A stretch of 64,000 nucleotides of DNA, taken from positions 1-64,000 of the forward strand of contig JBLWYD010000016.1 in NCBI GenBank assembly GCA_048267165.1, read 5' to 3'. Shown here in pieces: positions 44,399-53,060 of this stretch. Within the stretch, counting starts at the first letter, position 1. Every line of letters starts with the position of its first letter. A program made the position numbers and the translations under genes. The stretch comes from PGYR01 sp048267165. GTDB taxonomy: Bacteria; Bacteroidota; Ignavibacteria; Kapaibacteriales; UBA2268. Below the pieces are notes generated by a model. The model saw only the letters and a list, made by a program, of their open reading frames with translations. It was not told where the DNA came from and made no database searches.

Positions 44399-45505
44399 TC
44401 ACCTAACTATCATCTCTGTTACATCTCCAATCCTAACAAAGTAAACTCCATTGGATAAATTCGATAAGTCCATTGTGCTAACAGCGCTAGTCAATACCGA
44501 CTGACCAAAAAGATTGTAGATAGTTAATACTTCATTATTCGGATTAGCTACAGTCAATGTATTAGTAAAAGAATCGAAGGTAATACTTTTAGTTTCGACT
44601 ATAGCTTCGACGGTAGATATACCAGTATTCAAGCAACTACGTTCGTAGCTATTCACCGTTTCCCAAGCTATCTCTTGGAATTTCTTAGCTTGTTCATTGG
44701 TCGGTGGGTCAAAATCGCCACCCCACCAAACTTGGAGCTGATTGGTCAACCCAACTGGGCTAGTGTTATGTATCATAGCAAAGTGAATACAGGCAACGAA
44801 GTACTTCCCCACATCCGTTAGATGTATATCATCGCTGAAAACATCCTCAATACTCGAGAGACCATGTACTTCGCCCCTGTCTATAGCGTCATAGAGGCGA
44901 GCTAATCCTTGTCCAGCTGGTATCATACAAACTGGATTAATTGGGTTGAATCGACTGTTCAGCGTATCGACTACGCTTTCCCACATTGTCAAATCGTCAT
45001 CTAATCTTTGTCGCCAGGGGCTAGCATCTATGTCATAATCGCATCCAGTAGGCGTTCCACTCTTTATACAATGCCAATCTTCGTAGAGATAAACTTGAAT
45101 ATTCGGATTGTAGCTCAGTGCATAAGCCACCAAACTATCAGCATACTGGTAAGTATCATCTATAATGGACCAATAGCGAGGTACTGATTCGGTTAGTACA
45201 AGAACATTATACTCACCAGTTGGCAATCCACCTTCTTCGCTATAAAATGCATAATAATATGGTGGGTTTTCAGGGTAATCTTTTGCCTTTTTTCTATCCC
45301 ATTGCCACCTTAGTGGAGCACCGGGAATACTTTGGTAAGCCCAGTCAAAGTCAACTGCAAACATATCATCAGACATTGATTTGACCATATCGGGTATCTG
45401 ATCACTCAGACTATGCCCTATGTAAAATGCATTCTTTTGTTGGGCGGTTATCGTGAATGCAGTTATTAGAATTAATATGGCTATATGTGTTTTCATTTTA
45501 TTCAT
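44399..45505 (-). CDS. Secreted SGNH-hydrolase-like protein with T9SS sorting domain
   Basis: About 368 residues from ATG 45505, close to a signal peptide (HIAILILITAFTITAQQ); ATG 45496 is equally possible. The SGNH-type nucleophile block is YIGHSLSDQIP, and the C-terminal catalytic Asp-His block is DDIHLTDVGKYF. A T9SS sorting domain closes the protein (NPNNEVLTIYNLFGQSV ... GVYFVRIGDVTEMIVR). It may be a secreted esterase or carbohydrate deacetylase; substrate unknown. Confidence 0.75.
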   Translation of the reverse strand: MNKMKTHIAILILITAFTITAQQKNAFYIGHSLSDQIPDMVKSMSDDMFAVDFDWAYQSIPGAPLRWQWDRKKAKDYPENPPYYYAFYSEEGGLPTGEYNVLVLTESVPRYWSIIDDTYQYADSLVAYALSYNPNIQVYLYEDWHCIKSGTPTGCDYDIDASPWRQRLDDDLTMWESVVDTLNSRFNPINPVCMIPAGQGLARLYDAIDRGEVHGLSSIEDVFSDDIHLTDVGKYFVACIHFAMIHNTSPVGLTNQLQVWWGGDFDPPTNEQAKKFQEIAWETVNSYERSCLNTGISTVEAIVETKSITFDSFTNTLTVANPNNEVLTIYNLFGQSVLTSAVSTMDLSNLSNGVYFVRIGDVTEMIVR

Positions 45506-45535
45506 TTTTTTTATTCTCTGTTTCTCCAATATAAC

Positions 45536-45566
45536 AAAAAAAACCGCTTCCTTTCGAAAGCGGTTC
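45536..45566 (-). terminator. Rho-independent terminator, 3'UTR duplicate A
   Basis: AACCGCTT (45542-45549) pairs with AAGCGGTT (45558-45565); the A-run at 45536-45543 is the U-tract for the minus-strand gene ending at 45598. The 65 bases from the U-tract to that stop codon are nearly the same as those after icd. Confidence 0.9.
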
Positions 45567-45597
45567 TCTTAAAATCTAAAGTATAATTCAATGCTCA

Positions 45598-47052
45598 TTA
45601 CTTTACTTTGTTAATTTTAGATGTAAACTCTTCTTGGTTACTGTAAATTTTTACTATATATGTACCACTAGCCAGTGATGATAAATCAAAATTAAACGAA
45701 TTATTAATAGATTCAATATACCCAAGTTCTCCGTTTAGTATAATCTCTCCTGTCATTGCTATTAGCTCATGTCTAAAGCTAGAAGGAAACTTATTATTTA
45801 TACTTACAGTTATATTACCTAATGTTGGATTAGGATATGCTGCTGCACTAGTAATGTATTCATCCTCGACACTAGTCTTCGTCAGAAAGTTTTTCAAAAC
45901 GATTAGCCCTCTAGCAGTTCCACCATACAAATCACCTTTTTCAGTTATTTGCATTCCATCTTTTATATGATAATAGCCCATTTGTTCATAAAGGTAATCA
46001 TTTTCGATTTGATCTTTTCCGAATGCTTTGCTCGTTATTAGTATTGGACTCAAGTGTCCTATTTCTACTTCGCTGAATTCACCATTTTCAAATTTCTGGA
46101 ATTTATGAGGTTTTCCATCATATACTAATTGTTCACAGAAAATCGCATTATTGACAACGGTAAAGTTAGATATAGATTCTATCATATCATCACTATTTCT
46201 CGGTAAAGAAAAGTATTCATACTCATTAGTATTTGGATCAAATGTCATAAAAGCACCAAAATTACTATAAGTAGCCCTTACATCTAAGAAAAAATATAAC
46301 TTACCGTTCATCACAAAAATTTCATTCGCAAGGAAATATTTTACTTCCTCCCAATCCAATGACTCGAAGGGCATGTCATAATTCATTAGTTCAACTTCAT
46401 TAGATTTCAAGTCAAATATTCTAAGTGGGTTTTTGCCAAAAAATGAACAATAAATTTTGCCTCCATAATATTCTATGTCGGAAAAATCAACAGAGGTACT
46501 GTCAAATGTATGTAATGTATTCATTGATTTGCCGTCATACTTTATGAGATCTACTTTCATTTCGGTCCAACTGTATGAGACTCCTTTATCATCGACCCCA
46601 GATACTAAAATTTTGGTATTTAGTTTTGTGAAATAGAGATTCCCTTCATTATCTTCAGTAAAGTCTTTTACTTCGAAATATGTACTGTCTGGTAACTTTA
46701 TACCATCATAAAATGAAGTGAATTTACCACTTGGTTCTATCTTATATAAACTATTAATGTCTCCTATCCACAGATTATCGTTTTTATCCTTGTACATATT
46801 GGTGTTACCGAAAGTGACTTTTGCACCATACTTGGTTAGAAAGTCTTTCTCTAAAGTATTTGTTTCCAAATCAAGCACGTCAACAGTAGCAATACCTTTG
46901 TTTTGATATGTTGCCATATATATACGATTATTGACTAGCTCAGTCTCATTGACCTGAAAATTAGATATTTCCAAATCACTTAATTCTAATTTGGTTTGGG
47001 CTGTTGTCGCTAGCGACGTAATCATAATAATAAAGAAAGTAAGAATTCGCAT
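45598..47052 (-). CDS. Secreted propeller-like protein with T9SS sorting domain
   Basis: 484 residues from ATG 47052, preferred because TGGAGCAG stands before it and a good signal peptide follows (RILTFFIIMITSLATTAQ); the frame extends to 47205 but without a signal. The middle reads like a WD/ligand-binding propeller (DNLWIGDINSLYKIEPSGKF, IEYYGGKIYCSFFGKNPLRI, GDLYGGTARGLIVLKNF). The end is a type A sorting domain (AAAYPNPTLGNITVSINN ... GTYIVKIYSNQEEFTSKI). Function unknown. Confidence 0.75.
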   Translation of the reverse strand: MRILTFFIIMITSLATTAQTKLELSDLEISNFQVNETELVNNRIYMATYQNKGIATVDVLDLETNTLEKDFLTKYGAKVTFGNTNMYKDKNDNLWIGDINSLYKIEPSGKFTSFYDGIKLPDSTYFEVKDFTEDNEGNLYFTKLNTKILVSGVDDKGVSYSWTEMKVDLIKYDGKSMNTLHTFDSTSVDFSDIEYYGGKIYCSFFGKNPLRIFDLKSNEVELMNYDMPFESLDWEEVKYFLANEIFVMNGKLYFFLDVRATYSNFGAFMTFDPNTNEYEYFSLPRNSDDMIESISNFTVVNNAIFCEQLVYDGKPHKFQKFENGEFSEVEIGHLSPILITSKAFGKDQIENDYLYEQMGYYHIKDGMQITEKGDLYGGTARGLIVLKNFLTKTSVEDEYITSAAAYPNPTLGNITVSINNKFPSSFRHELIAMTGEIILNGELGYIESINNSFNFDLSSLASGTYIVKIYSNQEEFTSKINKVK

Positions 47053-47368
47053 AACTGCTCCAAAATTTAGTTGATATTTACTTGTATTCAATATTATAAA
47101 CAGATTAGAGTGCATTTTGTCACATAGAATATAAAAAAAGTTCTGTACTTCCATTCTAATGCGGTTTTGAGAAGTAAGCAAATTGACGCAGCACCATGTA
47201 AACATTACATCACTTGGGTTATAACCTAATCATCCTGAAAATTCTTAAATTCTGTAAATCCTGATTCTGACAAAAGAGATCGCCACGTCCTTTCAGTCCT
47301 CGCGATGACTGAATTTGTGGGAGTATTTTGAGACGTATGCAATACGCCTCTACATTCTTAAAATCCAC
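47053..47368. repeat. Spacer with leader and dispersed repeats
   Basis: No gene seen. It has the reverse copy of the 32-base element (47239-47270), then the composite repeat at 47272-47354, ending at the terminator of icd. The part next to 47052 is the A+T-rich leader of the T9SS protein gene. Confidence 0.6.
47272..47354. repeat. Composite dispersed repeat, copy 2
   Basis: 47272-47309 matches 15785-15822 with one mismatch in 38 bases, and 47331-47354 matches the palindromic element at 15854-15876 with one mismatch in the shared part. The order, orientation and about 20-30-base spacing are kept. Confidence 0.8.
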
Positions 47369-47397
47369 AAAAAAACCGCTTCCTTTCGAAAGCGGTT
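47369..47397 (-). terminator. Rho-independent terminator of icd, 3'UTR duplicate B
   Basis: The same AACCGCTT/AAGCGGTT stem as at 45536-45566, with an A-run (U-tract) on the left, 33 bases after the icd stop. Confidence 0.9.
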
Positions 47398-47429
47398 CTC
47401 TTAAATTCTAAAGAATAATTCTATTCTTA

Positions 47430-48695
47430 TTACATATTCTTGATTAGTGCATCGCCAAATTCAGAAGTTTTTAGCAATTGTGCGCCATCCATTTGTCTTT
47501 CAAAATCGTAAGTTACAGTCTTTTGAGAGATAGTTTTCTCAACTGAATCTACAATCATATCAGCTGCTTTTTGCCATCCCAAATGCTCAAGCATCAAAAC
47601 ACCAGAAAGTATTACAGAGCCTGGGTTCACTTTATCCAAGCCAGCATACTTAGGTGCAGTACCGTGAGTTGCTTCGAATATTGCGTGACCAGATAGATAG
47701 TTTATATTTGCACCCGGTGCTATACCAATACCACCAACCATAGCAGCCAATGAATCAGATATGTAATCGCCGTTTAGGTTCATAGTACATACTACTTCAT
47801 ATTCTTCGGGACGTAATAGTATTTGTTGCAAGAACGCATCTGCTATCACATCTTTCACTAATATTTTACCACTAGCCAATGCTGTTTTTTGAGCAGTGTT
47901 AGCTGCTTCTTCGCCTTGTTCTTCTTTTATCTTGTCGTATTGTCTCCACGTGAAAACCTTATCGCCGTACTCTTGTTCTGCTACGTCGTAACCAGTATCT
48001 TTGAATAAACCTTCAGTGAATTTCATTATATTACCTTTGTGAACCCAAGTAACTGAGTCACGACCGTGTTCTATAGCGTATTCAATAGCTGCTCTTGCTA
48101 TTCTTTGAGTACCTTCTACAGAGATTGGTTTGATACCGATAGATGATGATTCTGGGAATCTGATTTTGTTTATTCCCATTTCATTTTGGATGAAATTTAT
48201 TACTTTTTTAACTTCATCAGTACCAGCTTTCCACTCTATACCAGCATAGATATCTTCTGTATTCTCACGGAAGATAACCATGTCAACTTTGTTTGGTTCT
48301 TTGACTGGAGACGGTACGCCTTGGAACCATCTTACAGGACGTAAACAAGTGTAAAGATCTAGTTGCTGTCTTAGAGCTACGTTCAGTGAGCGAATACCAC
48401 CACCTACTGGAGTAGTCAATGGACCTTTGATAGCGATTAGATATTCATTAATATTTTCTAGAGTTTCAGCAGGTAACCATTCGCCAGTTTTGTCGAATGC
48501 TTTTTCGCCAGCTAATACTTCTTTCCATATTATCTTCTTCTCGCCATTGTATGCTTTCTCTACTGCACTGTCTAGCACTCTTACAGTTGCCGCCCAGATA
48601 TCTGGACCAATACCATCACCTTCTATAAAAGGGATGATCGGGTCATTAGGTACACTTAACTTACCGTTGCTTATCGTTATTTTAGAACCAGTCAT
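47430..48695 (-). CDS. icd: Isocitrate dehydrogenase, NADP-type
   Basis: 421 residues, the size of the E. coli homodimeric enzyme. TCA cycle: isocitrate to 2-oxoglutarate and CO2. Substrate-binding motifs include GGGIRSLNVALRQQLDLY with the regulatory-type serine, LRPVRWF, FRENTEDIYAGIEW, and the nucleotide site IAPGANINYLSGHAIFEATHGTAPKYAG. The gene has its own terminator, whose 3'UTR is duplicated after a neighbouring T9SS gene. Confidence 0.95.
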   Translation of the reverse strand: MTGSKITISNGKLSVPNDPIIPFIEGDGIGPDIWAATVRVLDSAVEKAYNGEKKIIWKEVLAGEKAFDKTGEWLPAETLENINEYLIAIKGPLTTPVGGGIRSLNVALRQQLDLYTCLRPVRWFQGVPSPVKEPNKVDMVIFRENTEDIYAGIEWKAGTDEVKKVINFIQNEMGINKIRFPESSSIGIKPISVEGTQRIARAAIEYAIEHGRDSVTWVHKGNIMKFTEGLFKDTGYDVAEQEYGDKVFTWRQYDKIKEEQGEEAANTAQKTALASGKILVKDVIADAFLQQILLRPEEYEVVCTMNLNGDYISDSLAAMVGGIGIAPGANINYLSGHAIFEATHGTAPKYAGLDKVNPGSVILSGVLMLEHLGWQKAADMIVDSVEKTISQKTVTYDFERQMDGAQLLKTSEFGDALIKNM

Positions 48696-48953
48696 TTATA
48701 AACCTTTTTTATGATTTTTGATTTTCAATTATGCAAAATTAACAAATTTTGACTTAATACATTTGTTGGACGTGGAATTGTTGAATATATTTATATATTA
48801 AGGAATTAGAAATAGATGAACTAGAATAAATAATAATCTATTTCTATAAATTACATAAAAATTGATTTTTTTTGTTACCTTTTCGAAGGTTGTGTGTTGT
48901 TATATCAAATGCGGAAATTAATAATTATAAATTTACTATAAGAGGTATTCGAA

Positions 48954-51869
48954 ATGAGACAAACTATTTACAAATTACTGCTGCTGGGTTTCGTTGCAGC
49001 TTTTATGAGTGCTGGTAGCATTGATTTGCTTGCTAAGCAACCTGCTACGCCAATTAAGCTGAGCACAAAAGTTGAATCCAAGAACATTCCGAATAAATCG
49101 GCTCTAACTTTGAATTGGATAGATGGAGATTTGAAAAATGAGTTAGGAAGCAAATTTCTTATCATTCAATCTCAAGAAATTGACGGTAAAGTTAAAGAAG
49201 AAAAATTAGGTTACGTAAAACGAGTAACAGAAAAAGAAAAGAGAGAGTATAGCTACAAGATAGATGAGCTTGCAAACGGAAGCTATTGCTACACTGTTAC
49301 TTTGTTTGATGAAAAGAATGATGTTTCTAGTGACGCTAGTGAGGAAGCTTGTGTAAAGTTAGAAGTAAAAAATCAAGATGAAGCAATGCATTTCAGTATT
49401 GAAAAGGAATTAGTAAAGTTAAATGCTGATGGAGAAGGAAAATTCTTCGTTGGTGTAAAAAATGGAACTAAATGTGAATTTGAAGTTGTAGTACTAGAGT
49501 CTGGGTTGACAACAGAAGTCGTTGAAACTACTAAGGAAGGTGCTTTGCTTTCTTTAGCTGCAAAAGAAAAAGGACAATACACAGTATTACTTGGTCTTAA
49601 AGATTTGTGTAAAGACGAAATAGTAGAGAAAGCAAAGATCAGTGTTTGTTATGGGGATTGTGAAGATCCAAACGCAAAAATGTACTTTGCAGGTATTTAT
49701 CTATTTGTAAACCTTAATGAAAAAGGTATGGCAGAGACACAAATTAAGATAATCAACGAAACTAAATGCGAATTTGAAGTTGTTGTTCTTGAATCTAAAG
49801 TGAAAATAGCGGTATCAGAACAAAATAATAGTTCTGCTAAAATTAGTTTCACGGCTCAAGAAAAAGGAAAATATAAATCTGTTATTGGATTAAAAAACAA
49901 ATGTACTGGTGAAATTGAAAGTAGATTAACTTTTGATATCAGTTGGGTGGATAGCAACCCTAATGAACCTGGTATCTATTTTGAAAAAGGTACAGAATTT
50001 ACTCACAAACTAAGTAAAGGTACATCTTGGGGTATTGACATCAATGCTGTATCTAAAGATGATTGTAAATTGACTTATCATCTATCTGATGATACTGGAG
50101 GACACAATACTACTCCTGAAGGTCTTAGATTAGACGAAGAATCAGGAATAATGGATTGGGAAAGCCCTGTTTTAGGAGAATATAGAGTTCCAGTTATTGT
50201 AAGGTCAACTTGTGATGGTGGAGCAACTTATAGTCAAATAGAAGGAATCTTTTACTTATTTGTAATTGATAGAGATCCTGAATATTCAAGTATTCTAACT
50301 TGTAATTTCTCAGATGAAACAGATGATGTAAAAGACTTCTTTGGTAAAGTCACTGTATGGAGTGCTGACGAGAAAGACCCTGGAGTTCCTCCAATTCTAA
50401 ATAGATATACACTTACAGCTGAGTTGAAAGGTACTTCTGTTTCTATCAAATTGCCATCTGGTAAATATTACTTGAAAGCAGATGTAAAAGGCTACAAAGG
50501 TCAATACTATGAAACAGCGTTTGAACTAAAAAATGCTAAAACTATTGGTGTTGGTGAAAATGAAGTAGTTGAGGTAAGTATGATGCTTCACTCTATCCCT
50601 GAACCAAAATACTTCACTGTTACTGGTCAAGTAACAGATGCTGCTACTGGCGAGCCATTGCAAGCTGTAGTTACATTCCAATCTGTGAAATCGGTATTAG
50701 GTGGAAAATCTGATGCTGACCACGATAATGTAGATTTCAAATTTGACAACAAAGTAAAAACTGACGAAAAAGGTAACTATTCAATCAAATTGCCTGACAC
50801 ATTTACTTACTATGCTAATGCTGTAGCAATGACTAACACTAATAGATACAAAGTACAATGGTACGAAGGTGCTGACTCTTACTACGAAGCAGATATTATA
50901 TATCTAGAATCAGACTTGAAAGACATCAACTTCAAATTAGGAAATGATGAAGCAACTCAAGGCTATATGAGTGGTAAAGTTGCTGATAAAGAAGGCAATG
51001 TAGTAATGTCAACTGTTATAGCACTTCACAAAGGTGATAAATCGGAATATAAAGCCGTAACTAGAACTGATGAGAAAGGTTATTTCAGCTTCAGTAACCT
51101 AAAATATGGCGAATATGTAGTGCTATCTCTACCTGTTGAAAATAGCTATATACCTGGTTATTATGTTTTTGGTGACTACACTACATTGAAATGGAAGGAA
51201 GCTACACTAGTTGGTGTAGGTGACTTTGCTCCTACTGTATTAGTTGATATTATTCATGCTACTTCTAATAAAGATAGAGCAAAAGGAATAGCAAAAATTA
51301 AAGGCCGCCTAATAAAAGGGATTAAAGATATAATTCAAGGTGGTAATAACGACGAAGATATGGGTGTAGCAATCAATGGTGGTTTAGTTTATCTGACTAA
51401 TGACGCTAATGAAGTGGTAAATTACTTCGTTACTGATGTAGATGGTTACTTCGAGTTAGAAGGTCTAGAACCGGGTACATACACGTTAAATATAGACAAA
51501 TTCGGCTACCAAGCATATTCTGAAGTTATTGAAATAGATTACTCAGATAACCTAGAAGTAGATACAGAAATTATACTTAATCAGTCAGTGACATCTGTTG
51601 ATTATCTTGACTTTGGTACAGCTAAGCTAACAGTTAGCCCTATGCCTGTGACTAATGTGTCTCGAGTATCATTCGATGGTAAAGCTGGTCTTTCTAACAT
51701 CAAATTAGTTGATATGACTGGTAATATTGTTTATCAATCTAACTTGAACACTATAGAAGGAAACAATAATTTTGATTTAGATGCTAAAAACATAACTGCT
51801 GGTACTTATATTCTAGTAATAGAAAATGAGGAAAAATCAGTAGCTGGTAGCATAACTATTATCAAATAG
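48954..51869 (+). CDS. Large secreted multi-domain protein with tandem repeats and T9SS sorting domain
   Basis: 971 residues. Signal peptide 1-28. FnIII-like domain about 35-140. Two tandem units of about 98 residues start at about 145 and 243; each carries the identical TKCEFEVVVLES and the related KGQYTVLLGLKDLC or KGKYKSVIGLKNKC. A cadherin/Ig-like block (GTEFTHKLSKG, ESGIMDWESPVLGEYRVPV) is followed by three carboxypeptidase-regulatory-like domains (about 554, 670 and 780). Residues about 895-971 are a T9SS sorting domain (LTVSPMPVTNVSRVSF ... GTYILVIENEE). AGAGG precedes the ATG. Probably a surface or matrix protein. Confidence 0.8.
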   Translation: MRQTIYKLLLLGFVAAFMSAGSIDLLAKQPATPIKLSTKVESKNIPNKSALTLNWIDGDLKNELGSKFLIIQSQEIDGKVKEEKLGYVKRVTEKEKREYSYKIDELANGSYCYTVTLFDEKNDVSSDASEEACVKLEVKNQDEAMHFSIEKELVKLNADGEGKFFVGVKNGTKCEFEVVVLESGLTTEVVETTKEGALLSLAAKEKGQYTVLLGLKDLCKDEIVEKAKISVCYGDCEDPNAKMYFAGIYLFVNLNEKGMAETQIKIINETKCEFEVVVLESKVKIAVSEQNNSSAKISFTAQEKGKYKSVIGLKNKCTGEIESRLTFDISWVDSNPNEPGIYFEKGTEFTHKLSKGTSWGIDINAVSKDDCKLTYHLSDDTGGHNTTPEGLRLDEESGIMDWESPVLGEYRVPVIVRSTCDGGATYSQIEGIFYLFVIDRDPEYSSILTCNFSDETDDVKDFFGKVTVWSADEKDPGVPPILNRYTLTAELKGTSVSIKLPSGKYYLKADVKGYKGQYYETAFELKNAKTIGVGENEVVEVSMMLHSIPEPKYFTVTGQVTDAATGEPLQAVVTFQSVKSVLGGKSDADHDNVDFKFDNKVKTDEKGNYSIKLPDTFTYYANAVAMTNTNRYKVQWYEGADSYYEADIIYLESDLKDINFKLGNDEATQGYMSGKVADKEGNVVMSTVIALHKGDKSEYKAVTRTDEKGYFSFSNLKYGEYVVLSLPVENSYIPGYYVFGDYTTLKWKEATLVGVGDFAPTVLVDIIHATSNKDRAKGIAKIKGRLIKGIKDIIQGGNNDEDMGVAINGGLVYLTNDANEVVNYFVTDVDGYFELEGLEPGTYTLNIDKFGYQAYSEVIEIDYSDNLEVDTEIILNQSVTSVDYLDFGTAKLTVSPMPVTNVSRVSFDGKAGLSNIKLVDMTGNIVYQSNLNTIEGNNNFDLDAKNITAGTYILVIENEEKSVAGSITIIK

Positions 51870-51892
51870 ATAATATCTAAATCTATAAAATT

Positions 51893-51933
51893 AAAAAAGA
51901 CTGCATTTCATTTTGGACTGCAGTCTTTTTTTT
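51893..51933 (+). terminator. Strong rho-independent terminator
   Basis: AAAAGACTGCA (51895-51905) pairs with TGCAGTCTTTT (51919-51929), followed by further T. The A-run on the left makes it potentially bidirectional. Confidence 0.92.
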
Positions 51934-52352
51934 GTGGGCTAGACTTGTGGAGACGTGCAACTTAATTCTCACAAGTCAGAACATGTTTTCAAGATGAATA
52001 AGATGTTTATGAAGGATCCAGGTAAAAAAAAATCAACTCCGCTGGAGTTGCTTCCAATTTCTAAATGCAAAATTAAGCTACTAATATTGAACTCCTAACG
52101 GAGATACAAAGACTTTTTGAGCTGCCACAAACTGTGTTCTTTGTGTAATTAGAAATAGACATAGCGACTCTGAGTTCTCTGTGTTAAAAAACAAACATAA
52201 TGATAGATTCGTAATAATTGAGGCAACATACACTCAAAGCGTGGCTAGCACACTTTGTACGACATATTAATTCTTTAAGCTGAAAATGAAATTCCCAAAC
52301 TCTTTTGTCAAAAGTAGAAATAATTCGTAATTTGATTAAAATCTAATAATCA
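51934..52352. repeat. Spacer with degenerate repeats, no gene seen
   Basis: 51976-52027 is an imperfect, internally shortened copy of 15336-15426: TCAGAACA, CAAGATGA, TAAGA and the closing AGGATCCAGGT plus A-run are shared, with about 35 bases missing between. A short hairpin AACTCC-GCT-GGAGTT lies near 52036-52050 and CTCCTAACGGAG near 52094-52105. No promoter-like motif stands out. Confidence 0.55.
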
Positions 52353-52937
52353 ATGAAAAAAATAACACTTATATTACTCGCTGCTTTATTCACTTCATGT
52401 GCATCGGATTACTATGCACTAAACAAGTTTAGAAACATTGCTCTACCTACGGTAGTTGGTTACAGAGGTGAGAACCCACTGACAGTAAGCCTGATTGCTG
52501 ATGATGCATTGCTTATAGAAGAGAATTCGTCAACTGCTATTCGTCAATATGGTGTTACTCAATACGACAAATCGTTCATTATTAAGAAGACCAAGGGTGA
52601 CTACCTGAAATTTACAGAACGATCATCACCACTTGAAAAAGATACATCTATAGGATTGAAGTTCATTTTCACGGAAAATGGAGCAAATGTTTATGATAAA
52701 AATAGATTGATTGGCTCCAATTCTAACATATTATTACGAAATAACGAAAAACATATCTTCAGAATTACTCAAGATGGTGATTATACTACATTCATTGTTG
52801 ATTGTGATACATTAGCACACCACAAGACCGCAACCCCCGCATCAGAGTACACTATGTTCCAAACTGGAGTAGGTACAGAAGTCGAAATTTATAGCTTTGA
52901 GATAGAGGAATTGTACGAAACTTCACTTTTTTGGTAA
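52353..52937 (+). CDS. Putative lipoprotein upstream of the flagellin gene
   Basis: 194 residues with lipoprotein signal (ITLILLAALFTSCASD, lipidated Cys at about 16). The rest is beta-rich with repeated acidic and aromatic residues and no family I recognise. It lies 124 bases before flagellin but that gene has its own sigma-28-type promoter between, so it need not belong to the flagellar set. Confidence 0.65.
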   Translation: MKKITLILLAALFTSCASDYYALNKFRNIALPTVVGYRGENPLTVSLIADDALLIEENSSTAIRQYGVTQYDKSFIIKKTKGDYLKFTERSSPLEKDTSIGLKFIFTENGANVYDKNRLIGSNSNILLRNNEKHIFRITQDGDYTTFIVDCDTLAHHKTATPASEYTMFQTGVGTEVEIYSFEIEELYETSLFW

Positions 52938-52954
52938 AAATGTGGAAAAAAAAC

Positions 52955-52981
52955 TAAAGTATTCTAAACTAGCTCCGATAA
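52955..52981 (+). promoter_or_regulatory. Sigma-28 (FliA)-type promoter of flagellin
   Basis: TAAAGTAT (52955-52962), exactly 11 bases, then TCCGATAA (52974-52981). The flagellar consensus is TAAAGTTT-N11-GCCGATAA, so 14 of 16 consensus bases and the exact spacing match. The start would be near 52989, giving a leader of about 72 bases before the ATG at 53061, which has a strong GGAGGT site at 53051-53056. Confidence 0.88.
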
Positions 52982-53060
52982 TTGATTTTGATAGGATAAT
53001 TTTATTATAGAAATGGCAGGATGCCCTCAAATTATTAATTAATTACACACGGAGGTAGTA

